Shown piece after piece: positions 52,321 to 62,484 of a stretch of DNA of 64,000 bases; positions within the stretch are counted from its first letter, which is position 1; each line of letters starts with the position of its first letter. Source of the DNA: Prochlorococcus marinus CUG1415 (GTDB lineage Bacteria; Cyanobacteriota; Cyanobacteriia; PCC-6307; Cyanobiaceae); the NCBI RefSeq assembly GCF_017696015.1, contig NZ_JAAORL010000001.1:682001-746000 (forward strand), in the 5' to 3' direction. The notes under the pieces are model-generated. The model did no database searches. It was not told where the DNA came from and saw only the letters and a program-made list of their open reading frames with translations. Position numbers and translations under genes: made by a program.

Positions 52321-52689
52321 ATGAATGAAGAAAGTACAAAAAGTTTTAGAGATTCCCTTTTTATAGCTTTAAATCTTTTTAACAATCATGAATGGTATGA
52401 GGCCCATGATGCTTTTGAAGAAATTTGGAATTCTGTTGATGGTGATGAAAGACAAGTTATACAGGGTATCTTACAAGTTTCTGTCTCGCAGTTTCACTTA
52501 AGTAAGGGTAATTTAAATGGGGCCACTATTTTGCTTGGAGAAGGTTTAGGTAGAATTAAAACCAGAACCACGATTAATTTAGGTATTGATCTTGAATCCT
52601 TTTGCCGATGTTTGGAAGATTTATTGAGGAAATTACAATACAAAGAGATTTTAAATGAGAATGATAAGCCTTTTTTGAAACCTCTTTAA
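52321..52689 (+). CDS. DUF309 family protein
   Basis: 122 aa. ALNLFNNHEWYEAHDAFEEI followed by W, then QGILQVSVSQFHLSKGNLNG, matches DUF309 (L-F-N-x-x-x-Y-x-E-A-H-E-x-x-E-x-x-W ... Q-G-L-I-Q-x-A). The His and Glu in this pattern could bind a metal. The fold is all-helical and the function unknown. It starts 12 bp after typA, and its stop overlaps the next ATG (TAATG). Confidence 0.8.
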   Translation: MNEESTKSFRDSLFIALNLFNNHEWYEAHDAFEEIWNSVDGDERQVIQGILQVSVSQFHLSKGNLNGATILLGEGLGRIKTRTTINLGIDLESFCRCLEDLLRKLQYKEILNENDKPFLKPL

Positions 52690-52787
52690 TGAAAATGAAT
52701 AGATCTTTCTGTTTAATTAAATTATTGTTTTCTATTTCATTTTTTTTTCAAGAAAATAAGATTACTAATATATCTCAAAGAAGATGA
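52689..52787 (+). CDS. small signal-like peptide before lptB, 32 aa
   Basis: MKMNRSFCLIKLLFSISFFF is a signal sequence or membrane anchor, after which only QENKITNISQRR remains. It is coupled at both ends (1 bp with DUF309, 4 bp with lptB). Genes for LptA/OstA-type periplasmic proteins often precede lptB, so it may be a truncated remnant of one; the sequence itself is too short to prove that. Confidence 0.4.
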   Translation: MKMNRSFCLIKLLFSISFFFQENKITNISQRR

Positions 52788-53512
52788 ACTTAAAAATTCA
52801 AAATGTATCCCTTTCAATTAAGGGAAGATTAATCGTAAATGATGTATCTATAACTGTAAACCCAGGAGAAGTTGTAGGTTTGATGGGACCTAATGGTGCA
52901 GGGAAAACTACCACTTTTAATCTTGCAGTTGGGAATATAAAACCTGATAAAGGTGAAATTATAATGAATGGTAAAAATATAACTAATTTTCCACTCCCAA
53001 TTAGATCAAGACTTGGGTTGGGTTATTTAACTCAGGAGGCGAGTATTTTTAGAGATCTCACCGTTAAGGATAATATAGATTTGGCTTTGCAGAATTCATC
53101 TTATAGTCGAGCGGCAATTAGAAATAGAAGAGAACAATTAATTAATGAATTTAATTTGAATAATTTTGTAGATAACTATGGTTTTCAACTCTCAGGTGGA
53201 GAGAGAAGGAGGTGTGAGATAGCGAGAGCTCTTACTGTAGGTAGAAAAGGGCCTAAATATTTATTACTAGACGAACCGTTCGCTGGAATCGATCCTCTAG
53301 CTGTTAATGATTTAAAGAACCTAATTCTTAAATTAAGTGGTGACGGGGTAGGGATTCTTATTACAGACCATAATGTGAGGGAAACCCTTTTAATTACCAA
53401 TAAGTCATATGTATTAAGTGAAGGAAAAATTTTGGCTTACGGATCATCAATTGAATTAGCAGATAATCAAATAGTCAAAAAGTATTATTTGGGAGATAAT
53501 TTTAAACTTTGA
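52784..53512 (+). CDS. lptB: LptB-type ABC transporter ATPase
   Basis: 242 aa. Walker A GPNGAGKTT, LTQEASIFRDLTV after the Q-loop, signature LSGGERRRCEIARAL, Walker B LLLDEPFAGIDP and switch His in ITDHNVRETL. The order with FAGIDP and DHNVRET is typical of LptB. It powers lipopolysaccharide transport with LptFG, which is not in the window. Confidence 0.9.
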   Translation: MNLKIQNVSLSIKGRLIVNDVSITVNPGEVVGLMGPNGAGKTTTFNLAVGNIKPDKGEIIMNGKNITNFPLPIRSRLGLGYLTQEASIFRDLTVKDNIDLALQNSSYSRAAIRNRREQLINEFNLNNFVDNYGFQLSGGERRRCEIARALTVGRKGPKYLLLDEPFAGIDPLAVNDLKNLILKLSGDGVGILITDHNVRETLLITNKSYVLSEGKILAYGSSIELADNQIVKKYYLGDNFKL

Positions 53513-53625
53513 AATCCTTTTGCAAATTAAATTAAAACTTATTTATTAAAGATTTACTCATATAAATATGATTTAAATTATTATTTGGATGTCATTAAAT
53601 ATTAAAACTTGATAAATTCCTAGAA

Positions 53626-54555
53626 ATGATAATAGATAATCTTTTTAAAAATTTAATATATGACCCGGTTTCATTGCTAGGGATTTTAGTCTTTTATATT
53701 TTATTAGTTAATTTACCAATATCTTTAATTGCAGTTTTCAAAAAAAAGTCTTCTTTTACTGTAAGACTTCTTACGATTCTAGTGAATTTGTTTATAACAT
53801 TACAATTACTTTTTAGGTGGTCAATTTCTGGACACTTTCCTATTAGCAATTTGTATGAATCTCTTTATTTCCTTACTTGGGGGATCTCAATAGGACAACT
53901 ATTGATTGAGAGGGAATATCAATCTCCCATAATCCCCTCAATTGCTATACCTATTCAGTTGCTGACTGTTGCTTTTGCTTGTTTTGTTTTGCCAGAAGAT
54001 TTGAAATTATCATCCAACTTGGTTCCAGCTTTAAGATCTAGTTGGTTAGTGATGCATGTTAGTGTCGTAATGCTTAGTTATGCGGCATTGATAATAGGTT
54101 CTTTACTTTCAGCTTCTGTTTTGTTCATTAATAAAAATAAACCGCTTCAAATCAGAAGTAGTTCTACAGGTATAGGAGGGTTCAAAATTTCTAATAAATA
54201 TACTTTAAATGATTTAGTTGATTCTATTGAATTTTCTCATTCAGAAGAATTAGATACATTAAGTTATCGTTCTATATTAATAGGTTTTGTTCTTTTGACT
54301 CTCGGTTTAATTTCAGGTGCGGTTTGGGCTAATGAGGCATGGGGCACATGGTGGAGTTGGGATCCAAAAGAAACGTGGGCATTTATCTCATGGTTGTTTT
54401 ATGCTGCTTATCTGCATATGAGAATAAGTAAAGGTTGGCAAGGACGAAGACCAGCATTAATGGCAACTACAGGCTTCCTAGTGGTTTTAGTCTGTTATTT
54501 AGGAGTTAATTTCTTAGGAATAGGTTTACATAGTTATGGATGGATATTTGGGTAA
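53626..54555 (+). CDS. ccsA: cytochrome c biogenesis protein CcsA
   Basis: 309 aa, about eight membrane segments. The haem-handling tryptophan-rich motif [15 protein letters not shown] is present, along with conserved histidines ([11 protein letters not shown] and IGLHSYGW). CcsA with CcsB carries haem to the lumen and attaches it to c-type cytochromes (system II). It converges with rpe (10-bp gap). Confidence 0.92.
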   Translation: MIIDNLFKNLIYDPVSLLGILVFYILLVNLPISLIAVFKKKSSFTVRLLTILVNLFITLQLLFRWSISGHFPISNLYESLYFLTWGISIGQLLIEREYQSPIIPSIAIPIQLLTVAFACFVLPEDLKLSSNLVPALRSSWLVMHVSVVMLSYAALIIGSLLSASVLFINKNKPLQIRSSSTGIGGFKISNKYTLNDLVDSIEFSHSEELDTLSYRSILIGFVLLTLGLISGAVWANEAWGTWWSWDPKETWAFISWLFYAAYLHMRISKGWQGRRPALMATTGFLVVLVCYLGVNFLGIGLHSYGWIFG

Positions 54556-54565
54556 TTTGTTAATC

Positions 54566-55324
54566 TCATTGCGGTTCTGAAAGAACCTTCCCTTTTTGTG
54601 CTTCTTGTGCAACTTTTCTCAAGTCATCACATCCCTCTTTTAATGTTGGATAAGCAAACATTCCACTGCCTGCAATAAAACAATTAGCACCAGCATCGGC
54701 ACATTGTGAAATGGTCCAATTTGCTTTTATGCCACCATCAACTTCTATGTCCACATTTAAGTTTTTTTCGATAATAAAGTTTCTTATTTTTCTGATTTTA
54801 TTTAGCATTGTTGGTATATAAGCTTGTCCTCCAAAGCCTGGATTAACTGTCATAACCAAAACATGATCAACCATATCCATAATGTTTTTAATCATTTCAA
54901 ATGGAGTATGAGGGTTTAATGCAACAGAAGGAGATCCTCCTAGGTCTCTTATTCTTCCTAGAACTCTATGCAAATGAATATTTGCTTCGGCATGAGCTAT
55001 TACTACTCCTGGTTCCCCATTTGCTCCTTTTGTAGCGTTTACATAAGATTCCAGCATGGTTTCACAATTGTATTGACTCACCATTAATTGAGTTTCAAAA
55101 GGTACATTGCAATATTTCCTGCATGCAGAAATCATTTCAGGACCAAATGTAAGATTTGGCACGAAATTCCCATCCATTACATCAAATTGAATTCTATCTA
55201 CTCCAGCCTCCTCAAGCTCTTTCACACATGCCCCCATATTTGCCCAATCCGCTGGTAAAACAGAAGGAATTATTTGAATTGGTCTATTAACACCAGCTAA
55301 ATTTGTTTGCTTTGACTCAGTCAT
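54566..55324 (-). CDS. rpe: ribulose-5-phosphate 3-epimerase
   Basis: 252 aa. IIPSVLPADWANMG, FDVMDGNFVPNLTFG (metal His/Asp region), VMTVNPGFGGQAYIPTML and DVEVDGGI are the Rpe motifs. A short polar N-terminal extension (1-15) is typical of picocyanobacteria. It interconverts ribulose- and xylulose-5-phosphate in the Calvin cycle and pentose phosphate pathway. Divergent from glpX across a spacer with a 29-bp palindrome. Confidence 0.95.
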   Translation of the reverse strand: MTESKQTNLAGVNRPIQIIPSVLPADWANMGACVKELEEAGVDRIQFDVMDGNFVPNLTFGPEMISACRKYCNVPFETQLMVSQYNCETMLESYVNATKGANGEPGVVIAHAEANIHLHRVLGRIRDLGGSPSVALNPHTPFEMIKNIMDMVDHVLVMTVNPGFGGQAYIPTMLNKIRKIRNFIIEKNLNVDIEVDGGIKANWTISQCADAGANCFIAGSGMFAYPTLKEGCDDLRKVAQEAQKGKVLSEPQ

Positions 55325-55443
55325 TTAATTTTTAAAATATTTAATAAAGATACTATATTTAGTTGTTTATTCCTAATTTCAAGTCACGGCCTGATAAAGT
55401 AACAGCTGTAAAGAGTTAAAAAAAGCTTAATTAGCATAATAAT

Positions 55444-55472
55444 TCTCATAAAAAATGACATTTTTTATGAGA
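55444..55472. promoter_or_regulatory. 29-bp perfect palindrome between rpe and glpX
   Basis: TCTCATAAAAAATG (55444-55457) and CATTTTTTATGAGA (55459-55472) are perfect complements around a single A. It lies 41 bp before the glpX start and 119 bp before the rpe start, in a divergent promoter region. It could be an operator for two Calvin-cycle genes or a hairpin in the glpX leader. There is no T run, so it is not a terminator. Confidence 0.6.
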
Positions 55473-55513
55473 TCATACTCAAAACCTTTTAGAAAATCCT
55501 CAAAAATTTAATT

Positions 55514-56515
55514 GTGAATCAAACATTAATTCAAGAAATTCTCGAAGTTGTCGAGCAAGCAGCAATTGCCTCAGCAAAACTAACAGGACTTGGTCAAAAA
55601 GATGAAGCTGATGCCGCAGCTGTCGAAGCAATGAGATTGCGAATGGGCAAAATTGAAATGAAAGGGAAAATTGTTATTGGAGAAGGTGAAAGAGATGAAG
55701 CACCTATGCTTTATATAGGAGAAGAGGTAGGTAGTGGAAGTGGACCAGGGGTTGACTTCGCAGTAGATCCTTGTGAAGGAACTAATCTTTGTGCGAATAA
55801 TCAAAGAGGTTCTATGGCGGTTTTGGCAGCCTCTGATACAGGCGGTCTTTTTAATGCTCCTGATTTTTACATGAACAAATTAGCAGCTCCTCCTGCTGCT
55901 AAAGGGAAAGTAGATATTAGAAATTCGGCTACTGAAAACTTAAAGATTCTTAGTGATTGTTTGGATCTTTCTATTGATGAACTTACTATTGTTGTAATGG
56001 ATAGAACTAGGCATAAAGATTTAATTAAAGAGATTCGAGGATGTGGAGCAAAAGTACAACCTATTTCTGATGGTGATGTTCAAGCTGCGATTGCATGTGG
56101 TTTTGCTGGGACTGGGACACATTGCTTGATGGGTATAGGTGCAGCTCCAGAAGGTGTTATTTCAGCTGCTGCAATGAGAGCTCTAGGAGGACACTTTCAA
56201 GGACAACTAATTTATGATCCAGCAATTGCTCAAACTTCTGAATGGGCTGATTATACAAAAGAAGGAAATATAAAACGTCTAAATGAAATGGGCATAACCG
56301 ATATAGATAAAATTTATGAAGCTAATGAATTGGCATCGGGAGAAAATGTTGTGTTCGCTGGAAGTGGAATAACTGATGGATTATTATTTGACGGAGTTAA
56401 ATTTGAAAGGGATTGTGTTAGAACAAGCAGTCTAGTAATTAGTACATTAGATAGCACTGCAAGATTCACAAATACTGTCCATATAAAAGATGGTGCTAAG
56501 AATATCAGTCTTTAA
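55514..56515 (+). CDS. glpX: bifunctional fructose-1,6-/sedoheptulose-1,7-bisphosphatase (class II)
   Basis: 333 aa from a GTG start. [18 protein letters not shown] and [13 protein letters not shown] are the metal and phosphate motifs of the GlpX family. The length and sequence fit the cyanobacterial F/SBPase that performs both phosphatase steps of the Calvin cycle. hemA follows after 18 bp on the same strand. Confidence 0.95.
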   Translation: MNQTLIQEILEVVEQAAIASAKLTGLGQKDEADAAAVEAMRLRMGKIEMKGKIVIGEGERDEAPMLYIGEEVGSGSGPGVDFAVDPCEGTNLCANNQRGSMAVLAASDTGGLFNAPDFYMNKLAAPPAAKGKVDIRNSATENLKILSDCLDLSIDELTIVVMDRTRHKDLIKEIRGCGAKVQPISDGDVQAAIACGFAGTGTHCLMGIGAAPEGVISAAAMRALGGHFQGQLIYDPAIAQTSEWADYTKEGNIKRLNEMGITDIDKIYEANELASGENVVFAGSGITDGLLFDGVKFERDCVRTSSLVISTLDSTARFTNTVHIKDGAKNISL

Positions 56516-56533
56516 AAATTCACTTTTGATTTT

Positions 56534-57844
56534 ATGCATATTGTTGTCGTCGGACTAAGTCATCGCACGGCACCTGTCGAAGTGCGTGAGAAGTTAAGTA
56601 TTCCTGACCAATCCATAACAGAATCATTGAAAGCATTAAAAGCTTTCTCTGAGGTGTTAGAGGTGTCAATTTTAAGTACTTGTAATAGGCTAGAAATATA
56701 TGCTCTAGTAAAGGATAAAAATACTGGTATTTCATCTATTAAAGAATTTATATCAGATTATTCTGGAATTATTTTTGAAGATTTAAATCCACATCTTTTT
56801 TGCTTTAGACAAGAAGAAGCAGTTTCGCATTTGATGAAAGTATCGGCAGGACTAGATAGTCTCGTTTTAGGCGAAGGACAAATTCTTTCGCAGGTAAAAA
56901 AAATGATGAGATTAGGTCAAGAGAATCAATCTACTGGGCCTATTCTCAATAGATTATTAACTCAATCAGTTAGTACAGGTAAAAAAGTTAGATCCGAAAC
57001 AAATTTAGGAACTGGAGCTGTATCAATAAGTTCAGCAGCGGTAGAACTTGCCCAATTAAAAATTGGACAAGAAAAGGGTTTTGATACTCTTGTAAGCTTG
57101 GAATCTGAGAAGGTTCTTGTGGTTGGGGCTGGACGAATGAGTAGGCTTTTAATAACTCATTTAAAATCAAAAGGATGCCATAAACTTATTCTTATCAATA
57201 GAAATATTGATAGAGCATTTAATCTTGCTGCGGACTTTCCCGACTTAGAGATTGTTTGTAAAGGGTTAAACGAATTAGATGAAAATATATCAATATCTTC
57301 TCTTATTTTCACTAGTACAGCTTGCGAAAAACCAATAATTGATCTCGCTAAAATTGAAAAATTAAGTTTGAGCAATAAACTTAAATTTATTGATATTGGT
57401 GTGCCGAGAAATATATCTAATGATGTTAAACATCATGAATTTGTAAAAACATTTGATGTAGATGACTTACAAGAGGTCGTTTCAAGGAATCAAGAATTTA
57501 GACAGAAAATTGCAAAGGAAGCAGAATCTTTAGTGGAAGAAGAAAGAATCATTTTTCTAGAATGGTGGGCAAGTTTAGAGGCGGTTCCGGTAATTAATAA
57601 ACTTAGATCAGATTTGGAATTAATTAGAAAAGAGGAATTGCAAAAAGCACTAAGTAGGATGGGACCAGATTTTTCTGCTCGAGAAAGAAAAGTTGTGGAA
57701 GCTTTAACTAAAGGAATTATCAATAAAATACTTCACACACCTGTTACCAAGTTGAGAAGTCCCCAATCAAGGGAAGAAAGACAGGCATCTTTAAAAATCG
57801 TTGAAAAATTATTTTCTTTGGTAGAAGAGGATGAAAATAGCTGA
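56534..57844 (+). CDS. hemA: glutamyl-tRNA reductase
   Basis: 436 aa. GLSHRTAPVEVREKL, catalytic Cys50 in STCNRLEIY, LVLGEGQILSQVK, the NADP fold VVGAGRMSRLL and the C-terminal dimerisation domain are all present. It makes glutamate-1-semialdehyde, the first committed step to chlorophyll and haem. It shares a transcript with glpX by spacing. Confidence 0.97.
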   Translation: MHIVVVGLSHRTAPVEVREKLSIPDQSITESLKALKAFSEVLEVSILSTCNRLEIYALVKDKNTGISSIKEFISDYSGIIFEDLNPHLFCFRQEEAVSHLMKVSAGLDSLVLGEGQILSQVKKMMRLGQENQSTGPILNRLLTQSVSTGKKVRSETNLGTGAVSISSAAVELAQLKIGQEKGFDTLVSLESEKVLVVGAGRMSRLLITHLKSKGCHKLILINRNIDRAFNLAADFPDLEIVCKGLNELDENISISSLIFTSTACEKPIIDLAKIEKLSLSNKLKFIDIGVPRNISNDVKHHEFVKTFDVDDLQEVVSRNQEFRQKIAKEAESLVEEERIIFLEWWASLEAVPVINKLRSDLELIRKEELQKALSRMGPDFSARERKVVEALTKGIINKILHTPVTKLRSPQSREERQASLKIVEKLFSLVEEDENS

Positions 57845-57973
57845 ATTTTCTTTTTTATATTAAGTTTTTCTAGTAATTTATCGAAATACCTTTATAAACT
57901 GACCATTACTATTACTAAATCTGCCCATAATCAGTTACTTTAAATAGTTGTATCTCTACCTCCATTAGATTGA

Positions 57974-59269
57974 ATGAAGCGTGTGTTGGCCATCATCCTC
58001 GGAGGAGGAAAAGGTTCTAGACTTTACCCTTTAACAAAAATGAGGGCAAAACCTGCTGTTCCATTAGCAGGTAAGTATCGTTTAATAGATATTCCAATCA
58101 GTAATTGTATTAATTCAGGTATTGAAAAAATGTACGTATTGACTCAGTTCAATAGTGCATCTCTAAATAGACATATAGGAAGAACCTATAATTTAAATGG
58201 ACCTTTTGGTCAGGGTTTTGTGGAGGTTTTAGCCGCACAACAGACTCCTGATAGCCCAAAGTGGTTTGAAGGTACTGCTGATGCTGTAAGAAAATATCAA
58301 TGGTTATTTCAAGAATGGGATGTTGACGAGTATTTAATATTGTCTGGTGATCAACTGTATAGAATGGACTACAGTTTATTTGTTCAACATCATAGAGATA
58401 ATGGAGCTGATTTAACTGTCGCAGCTTTACCTGTTGATGAAGCCCAAGCAGAAGGTTTTGGCCTTATGAGAACAGATGACTTAGGAAATATAAAAGAATT
58501 CAGTGAAAAGCCTACTGGAGAGACGTTGAAGGCAATGGCAGTAGATACTTCAAAATTTGGATTAAGTAAGGATTCAGCAGCCGAAAAACCTTATCTAGCC
58601 TCCATGGGTATTTATGTTTTTAGCAGAAATACTCTTTTCGATCTTCTAAATAAATTTCCTAGTTATACGGATTTTGGTAAGGACATAATTCCTGAAGCAC
58701 TTAATAGGGGCGATACTCTTAAAAGTTATGTATTCGATGATTATTGGGAAGATATAGGAACAATTGGTGCATTCTTTGAGTCAAACCTTGCATTGACTGA
58801 GCAACCAAAACCTCCATTCAGTTTTTATGATGAAAAATTTCCAATTTATACAAGACCTAGGTTTCTCCCCCCTTCTAAACTTGTAGATGCTCAAATTACT
58901 GATTCAATAGTCTGTGAAGGTACCATCTTGAAGTCATGCAGTATTTTGCATTGTGTTTTAGGTGTAAGAAGTAGGATCGAGAGTGATTCTGTTCTTGAGG
59001 ATACTCTAGTTATGGGAGCAGATTTCTTTGAATCGCCTGAAGAGAGGATTGAATTAAGAAAAGGAGGTGGAACACCCCTTGGTGTAGGTGAAGGAACTAC
59101 TGTAAAAAGAGCAATTCTTGATAAGAATACAAGGATTGGTGATAATGTCGTAATCATTAATAAAGATCGAGTAGAAGAAGCAGATAAGCCAGAATTGGGC
59201 TTCTATATAAGAAATGGAATTGTTGTAGTAGTTAAAAATGCAACTATCGCAAACGGAACTGTTATTTAA
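57974..59269 (+). CDS. glgC: glucose-1-phosphate adenylyltransferase
   Basis: 431 aa. [20 protein letters not shown] is the nucleotide-binding start; [11 protein letters not shown] and FSEKPTG are substrate motifs. The C-terminal left-handed beta-helix ends with the regulatory region ([12 protein letters not shown]). It makes ADP-glucose for glycogen and is activated by 3-phosphoglycerate in cyanobacteria. Confidence 0.97.
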   Translation: MKRVLAIILGGGKGSRLYPLTKMRAKPAVPLAGKYRLIDIPISNCINSGIEKMYVLTQFNSASLNRHIGRTYNLNGPFGQGFVEVLAAQQTPDSPKWFEGTADAVRKYQWLFQEWDVDEYLILSGDQLYRMDYSLFVQHHRDNGADLTVAALPVDEAQAEGFGLMRTDDLGNIKEFSEKPTGETLKAMAVDTSKFGLSKDSAAEKPYLASMGIYVFSRNTLFDLLNKFPSYTDFGKDIIPEALNRGDTLKSYVFDDYWEDIGTIGAFFESNLALTEQPKPPFSFYDEKFPIYTRPRFLPPSKLVDAQITDSIVCEGTILKSCSILHCVLGVRSRIESDSVLEDTLVMGADFFESPEERIELRKGGGTPLGVGEGTTVKRAILDKNTRIGDNVVIINKDRVEEADKPELGFYIRNGIVVVVKNATIANGTVI

Positions 59270-59364
59270 ATCTTTTCGATCATTTTTCGCTGACATAAGT
59301 AATTTTTTTGAGCAATTTTGTTGAGTTGGAGTCACACTATATTTATTGAGTTTTTTAATTTTTT

Positions 59365-60783
59365 ATGTCCAAGGCACATTTTGGTTTAATAGGTCTTGGT
59401 GTTATGGGCGAAAATTTAGTTCTTAACGCAGAGAGAAATGGATTTTCTAGTGTAGTTTTTAATAGGACTTACTCAAAAACTGAAGAATTTTTACAAGGTC
59501 GTGGCCTTGGGAAGAATATAGAGGGAGCTGAAACTCTTCAAGAATTTGTTAATAAGCTAGAGAGACCTAGAAGAATTCTAATGATGGTAAAAGCTGGACC
59601 CGCAACAGATGCTGTCATAGACAATATTTCAGGATATCTCGAGGAAGGAGATTTATTAATAGATGGAGGTAATTCTCAATTTAAAGATACCGAAAGAAGG
59701 GTAAATACTCTTGAAAGTAAAAGTTTTGGATACATTGGAATGGGAGTCTCAGGTGGCGCTAAAGGAGCTCTAGAAGGGCCAAGTATGATGCCTGGTGGTA
59801 CTAAGGCTTCATATGATGCAATAGAAAGCTTATTAACAAAAATGGCTGCCAAAGTTGAAGACGGACCATGTGTTGCATATGTTGGACCCGGAGGCTCAGG
59901 TCATTTTGTGAAAACTGTTCATAACGGAATTGAATATGGAATTGAGCAAATACTCGCAGAAGCTTATGACCTTATGAAGAGAGTCAAAGGTATGAATGGA
60001 CAACAGATGTCAGAGGTATTTGGTATTTGGAATAATACTGATGAATTAGCTTCTTATCTTGTTGAGATAACAGAGATTTGTCTAAATACAAAAGATGAGA
60101 AAACTGGAGATGATGTCGTGGAGAAAATATTAGATAAAGCTGGCCAGAAAGGTACTGGGTTATGGACTGTTGTAAGTGCTTTAGAACTGGGGGTATCAGT
60201 CCCAACTATTTATGCATCTTTAAATGCAAGAGTAATGAGTTCTTTAAAAGAGCAACGTAGTGAGATTGAAAAAACTATTCCATCTAAAGAGATAGAGGAT
60301 TTTGATTTAGGAAATATATCAGATGGAATGAAACCTTTATTTGATGCTGTAGTCCTTGCCACAATTGCTAGCTATGCCCAAGGTATGGATATCTTAAGAG
60401 AAGCATCTGCAGTATATAACTATGGTTTGAATATGCCATCAATTGCTCAGATATGGAAAGGTGGTTGCATAATTAGATCAAAATTATTAAGCAAAATTCA
60501 AGATGCTTATAACAAAGACCCTAATCTGAAAAATTTAATTTTTGATGATTGGTTCAATAATGAAATTGCGATGAGATTAGATAACTTAGCTAATGTAGTC
60601 TCTTTATCCACAAAAGCTGGTATACCAGTCCCATGTCTATCCAGTACTTTAGATTATTTGAATAGTTATAGAACCAATAGACTTCCTCAGAATCTTGTTC
60701 AGGCAATGAGAGACTGTTTTGGATCTCATACATATGAAAGAATTGATAAGGAAGGTAGTTTTCATACTGAATGGATGAAATGA
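59365..60783 (+). CDS. gnd: 6-phosphogluconate dehydrogenase
   Basis: 472 aa. GLIGLGVMGENLVLN at 7-21 binds NADP; GGNSQFKDTERR, GVSGGAKGALEGPSMMPGG and FVKTVHNGIEYG hold the catalytic Lys and substrate residues. It makes ribulose-5-phosphate and NADPH in the oxidative pentose phosphate pathway. pgl overlaps its stop. Confidence 0.97.
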   Translation: MSKAHFGLIGLGVMGENLVLNAERNGFSSVVFNRTYSKTEEFLQGRGLGKNIEGAETLQEFVNKLERPRRILMMVKAGPATDAVIDNISGYLEEGDLLIDGGNSQFKDTERRVNTLESKSFGYIGMGVSGGAKGALEGPSMMPGGTKASYDAIESLLTKMAAKVEDGPCVAYVGPGGSGHFVKTVHNGIEYGIEQILAEAYDLMKRVKGMNGQQMSEVFGIWNNTDELASYLVEITEICLNTKDEKTGDDVVEKILDKAGQKGTGLWTVVSALELGVSVPTIYASLNARVMSSLKEQRSEIEKTIPSKEIEDFDLGNISDGMKPLFDAVVLATIASYAQGMDILREASAVYNYGLNMPSIAQIWKGGCIIRSKLLSKIQDAYNKDPNLKNLIFDDWFNNEIAMRLDNLANVVSLSTKAGIPVPCLSSTLDYLNSYRTNRLPQNLVQAMRDCFGSHTYERIDKEGSFHTEWMK

Positions 60784-61508
60784 TTGAAAAGGTCAAAAAT
60801 GGATACACCATAAACATATACAAAGACAAGTTAGAACTATCAAAAGCGGTTTTTAAGTTTATTGAAAGCCAAATTGTTCATACATTAAAAAATAAAGAAA
60901 GATTCAAATTTTGTGTAAGTGGAGGTTCAACTCCTAAGTCTGTTTATCAACTGCTTTCTAAAAGCAATCTTAAATGGGATTCTGTTGATGTCTTTTTAGG
61001 AGATGAAAGATGTGTTGATCCAAATTCAGAATTAAGTAACTCGTTAATGTTGAAGAATTCATTGTTAACTAATTTTGGATCTAAAGCTTTTTTTTATGAA
61101 ATTTTCAATGATTTAAATGCTGATGATGAAGCTACAAAAAATCAGTTTATTTCTAAATTATTTGAAAAATGCGGATCAAACCCTCCAACCTTTGATTTGA
61201 CATTATTAGGTCTTGGAGACGATGGTCATACAGCCTCACTATTCCCTTATCAAGAAAATAATAATGTAGATGATTTTGTTATTTTTAATGAAGGTAAAGG
61301 ATTAAAAAGAATTTCATTAACTCCAAAGGTACTTTCAGCCTCTTCAAAGATAGTATTTTTGGTTAGTGGAGCTTCTAAAAGAATTGCTCTTCAGAGGTTA
61401 TTAGAGGAAAAAGAGCCACCAGATAGAACACCATCAAAATTAATAAAATCTATTAATCAAATTTCAATATTTTGTGATCAGGAATCATCAAAAGAATTAG
61501 AAATTTAG
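60780..61508 (+). CDS. pgl: 6-phosphogluconolactonase
   Basis: 242 aa from the ATG at 60780, which overlaps the gnd stop (ATGA); an ATG three codons earlier is possible. SGGSTPKSVYQLL, VFLGDERCV and LLGLGDDGHTASLFP are the DevB/Pgl family motifs. It hydrolyses the lactone just before Gnd in the pathway, so the coupled order makes sense. In-frame with typical length. Confidence 0.95.
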   Translation: MIEKVKNGYTINIYKDKLELSKAVFKFIESQIVHTLKNKERFKFCVSGGSTPKSVYQLLSKSNLKWDSVDVFLGDERCVDPNSELSNSLMLKNSLLTNFGSKAFFYEIFNDLNADDEATKNQFISKLFEKCGSNPPTFDLTLLGLGDDGHTASLFPYQENNNVDDFVIFNEGKGLKRISLTPKVLSASSKIVFLVSGASKRIALQRLLEEKEPPDRTPSKLIKSINQISIFCDQESSKELEI

Positions 61509-61538
61509 TTAAAGTCTATTAATAATTTAAATTATTTA

Positions 61539-62087
61539 ATGAGTAAGAAAAAATTTTTATTCCAGAAAAAGGAGTTCGATGGTTGGAAAACATTAAATGA
61601 TACTGTTATGGGCGGATCAAGTTCAGCTTTTTGTGAAATTTCAAATTCTGGCTTGCTATTAAAGGGTAATATTGTTGAGAAAGCAGGAGGATTTGTTAGT
61701 TGTAGATCTCCTATTTATAAACCCTCTTTGAACGTATCTGAATATTCATCCTTTGAATTAAATATTGAAGGACAAGGAAGAACTTTTAAACTTGCTGTAG
61801 CTTGTGAAGATGATCTACTTGGACTAACCGAATTTATTCCGGGTGGTCTTAGATGGATTAAATCATTCCCAACAAAGAAATTCGGAACAACAAATGTTCA
61901 AATTCCGTTTAGTGAGCTAAAACCTTCAGTAAGAGCTAACAAGGTACGGTTTTCATTTAAATTAAAGCCATCTAAAATCAAAAGATTGCAACTACTGTAC
62001 TCTAAGTTTGGTGATGATGGATTACTTAATAATGAGTTTAAACAGGGTTCCATAAAAGTTTTAATTAAATCAATAAGTGTTATTTGA
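61539..62087 (+). CDS. CIA30 family protein
   Basis: 182 aa. WKTLNDTVMGGSSSAFCEIS, GGFVSCRSP, LAVACEDDL and VQIPFSELKPSVRA match the CIA30 (complex I intermediate-associated protein 30) pattern, a jelly-roll-like domain. In cyanobacteria it may help complex assembly; the target is not known. The next gene starts inside its last codons. Confidence 0.8.
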   Translation: MSKKKFLFQKKEFDGWKTLNDTVMGGSSSAFCEISNSGLLLKGNIVEKAGGFVSCRSPIYKPSLNVSEYSSFELNIEGQGRTFKLAVACEDDLLGLTEFIPGGLRWIKSFPTKKFGTTNVQIPFSELKPSVRANKVRFSFKLKPSKIKRLQLLYSKFGDDGLLNNEFKQGSIKVLIKSISVI

Positions 62088-62463
62088 AAATCCATCTAAA
62101 AAGATAGAGAGCTTAATCGCTAAGTCAGCAGATTTAACAAATAAACCTTTTGTGCATTCTGTCGTAAAAATAAATGGTGAATACGAAATCGAAGAAGAAG
62201 ATATTGATTTGACGGTTAATATCTTATGTCGAGATAAAGAAGGTAAAAGATTAGAAATTTACGATCTTGAATTAGAACTTTTTAAATCAAATAAAGAGTT
62301 AGTTTTAGTTATCTCTAAGCTTAATTTTCCTGATGAACCAATATTATGGTGTGGAGTTAAAACATTGTGGATGAATAGCAATAATGGGAAAAAATGCAAT
62401 TCACCAAAATACAGCGCTAGATTGGAAAACTTAGCAAATAGGATAAAAAGCTTTATTTATTGA
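62077..62463 (+). CDS. hypothetical protein, 128 aa (GTG start)
   Basis: The GTG at 62077 overlaps the CIA30 gene by 11 bp. Strand-rich product (VHSVVKINGEYEIEEEDIDL, VNILCRDKEGKRLEIYDLEL, ILWCGVKTLWM) with a helical end. Soluble. Not recognised, though the coupled start suggests a link with CIA30. Confidence 0.65.
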   Translation: MLFENPSKKIESLIAKSADLTNKPFVHSVVKINGEYEIEEEDIDLTVNILCRDKEGKRLEIYDLELELFKSNKELVLVISKLNFPDEPILWCGVKTLWMNSNNGKKCNSPKYSARLENLANRIKSFIY

Positions 62464-62484
62464 GAAAATAAACTTTAAGCTGAT

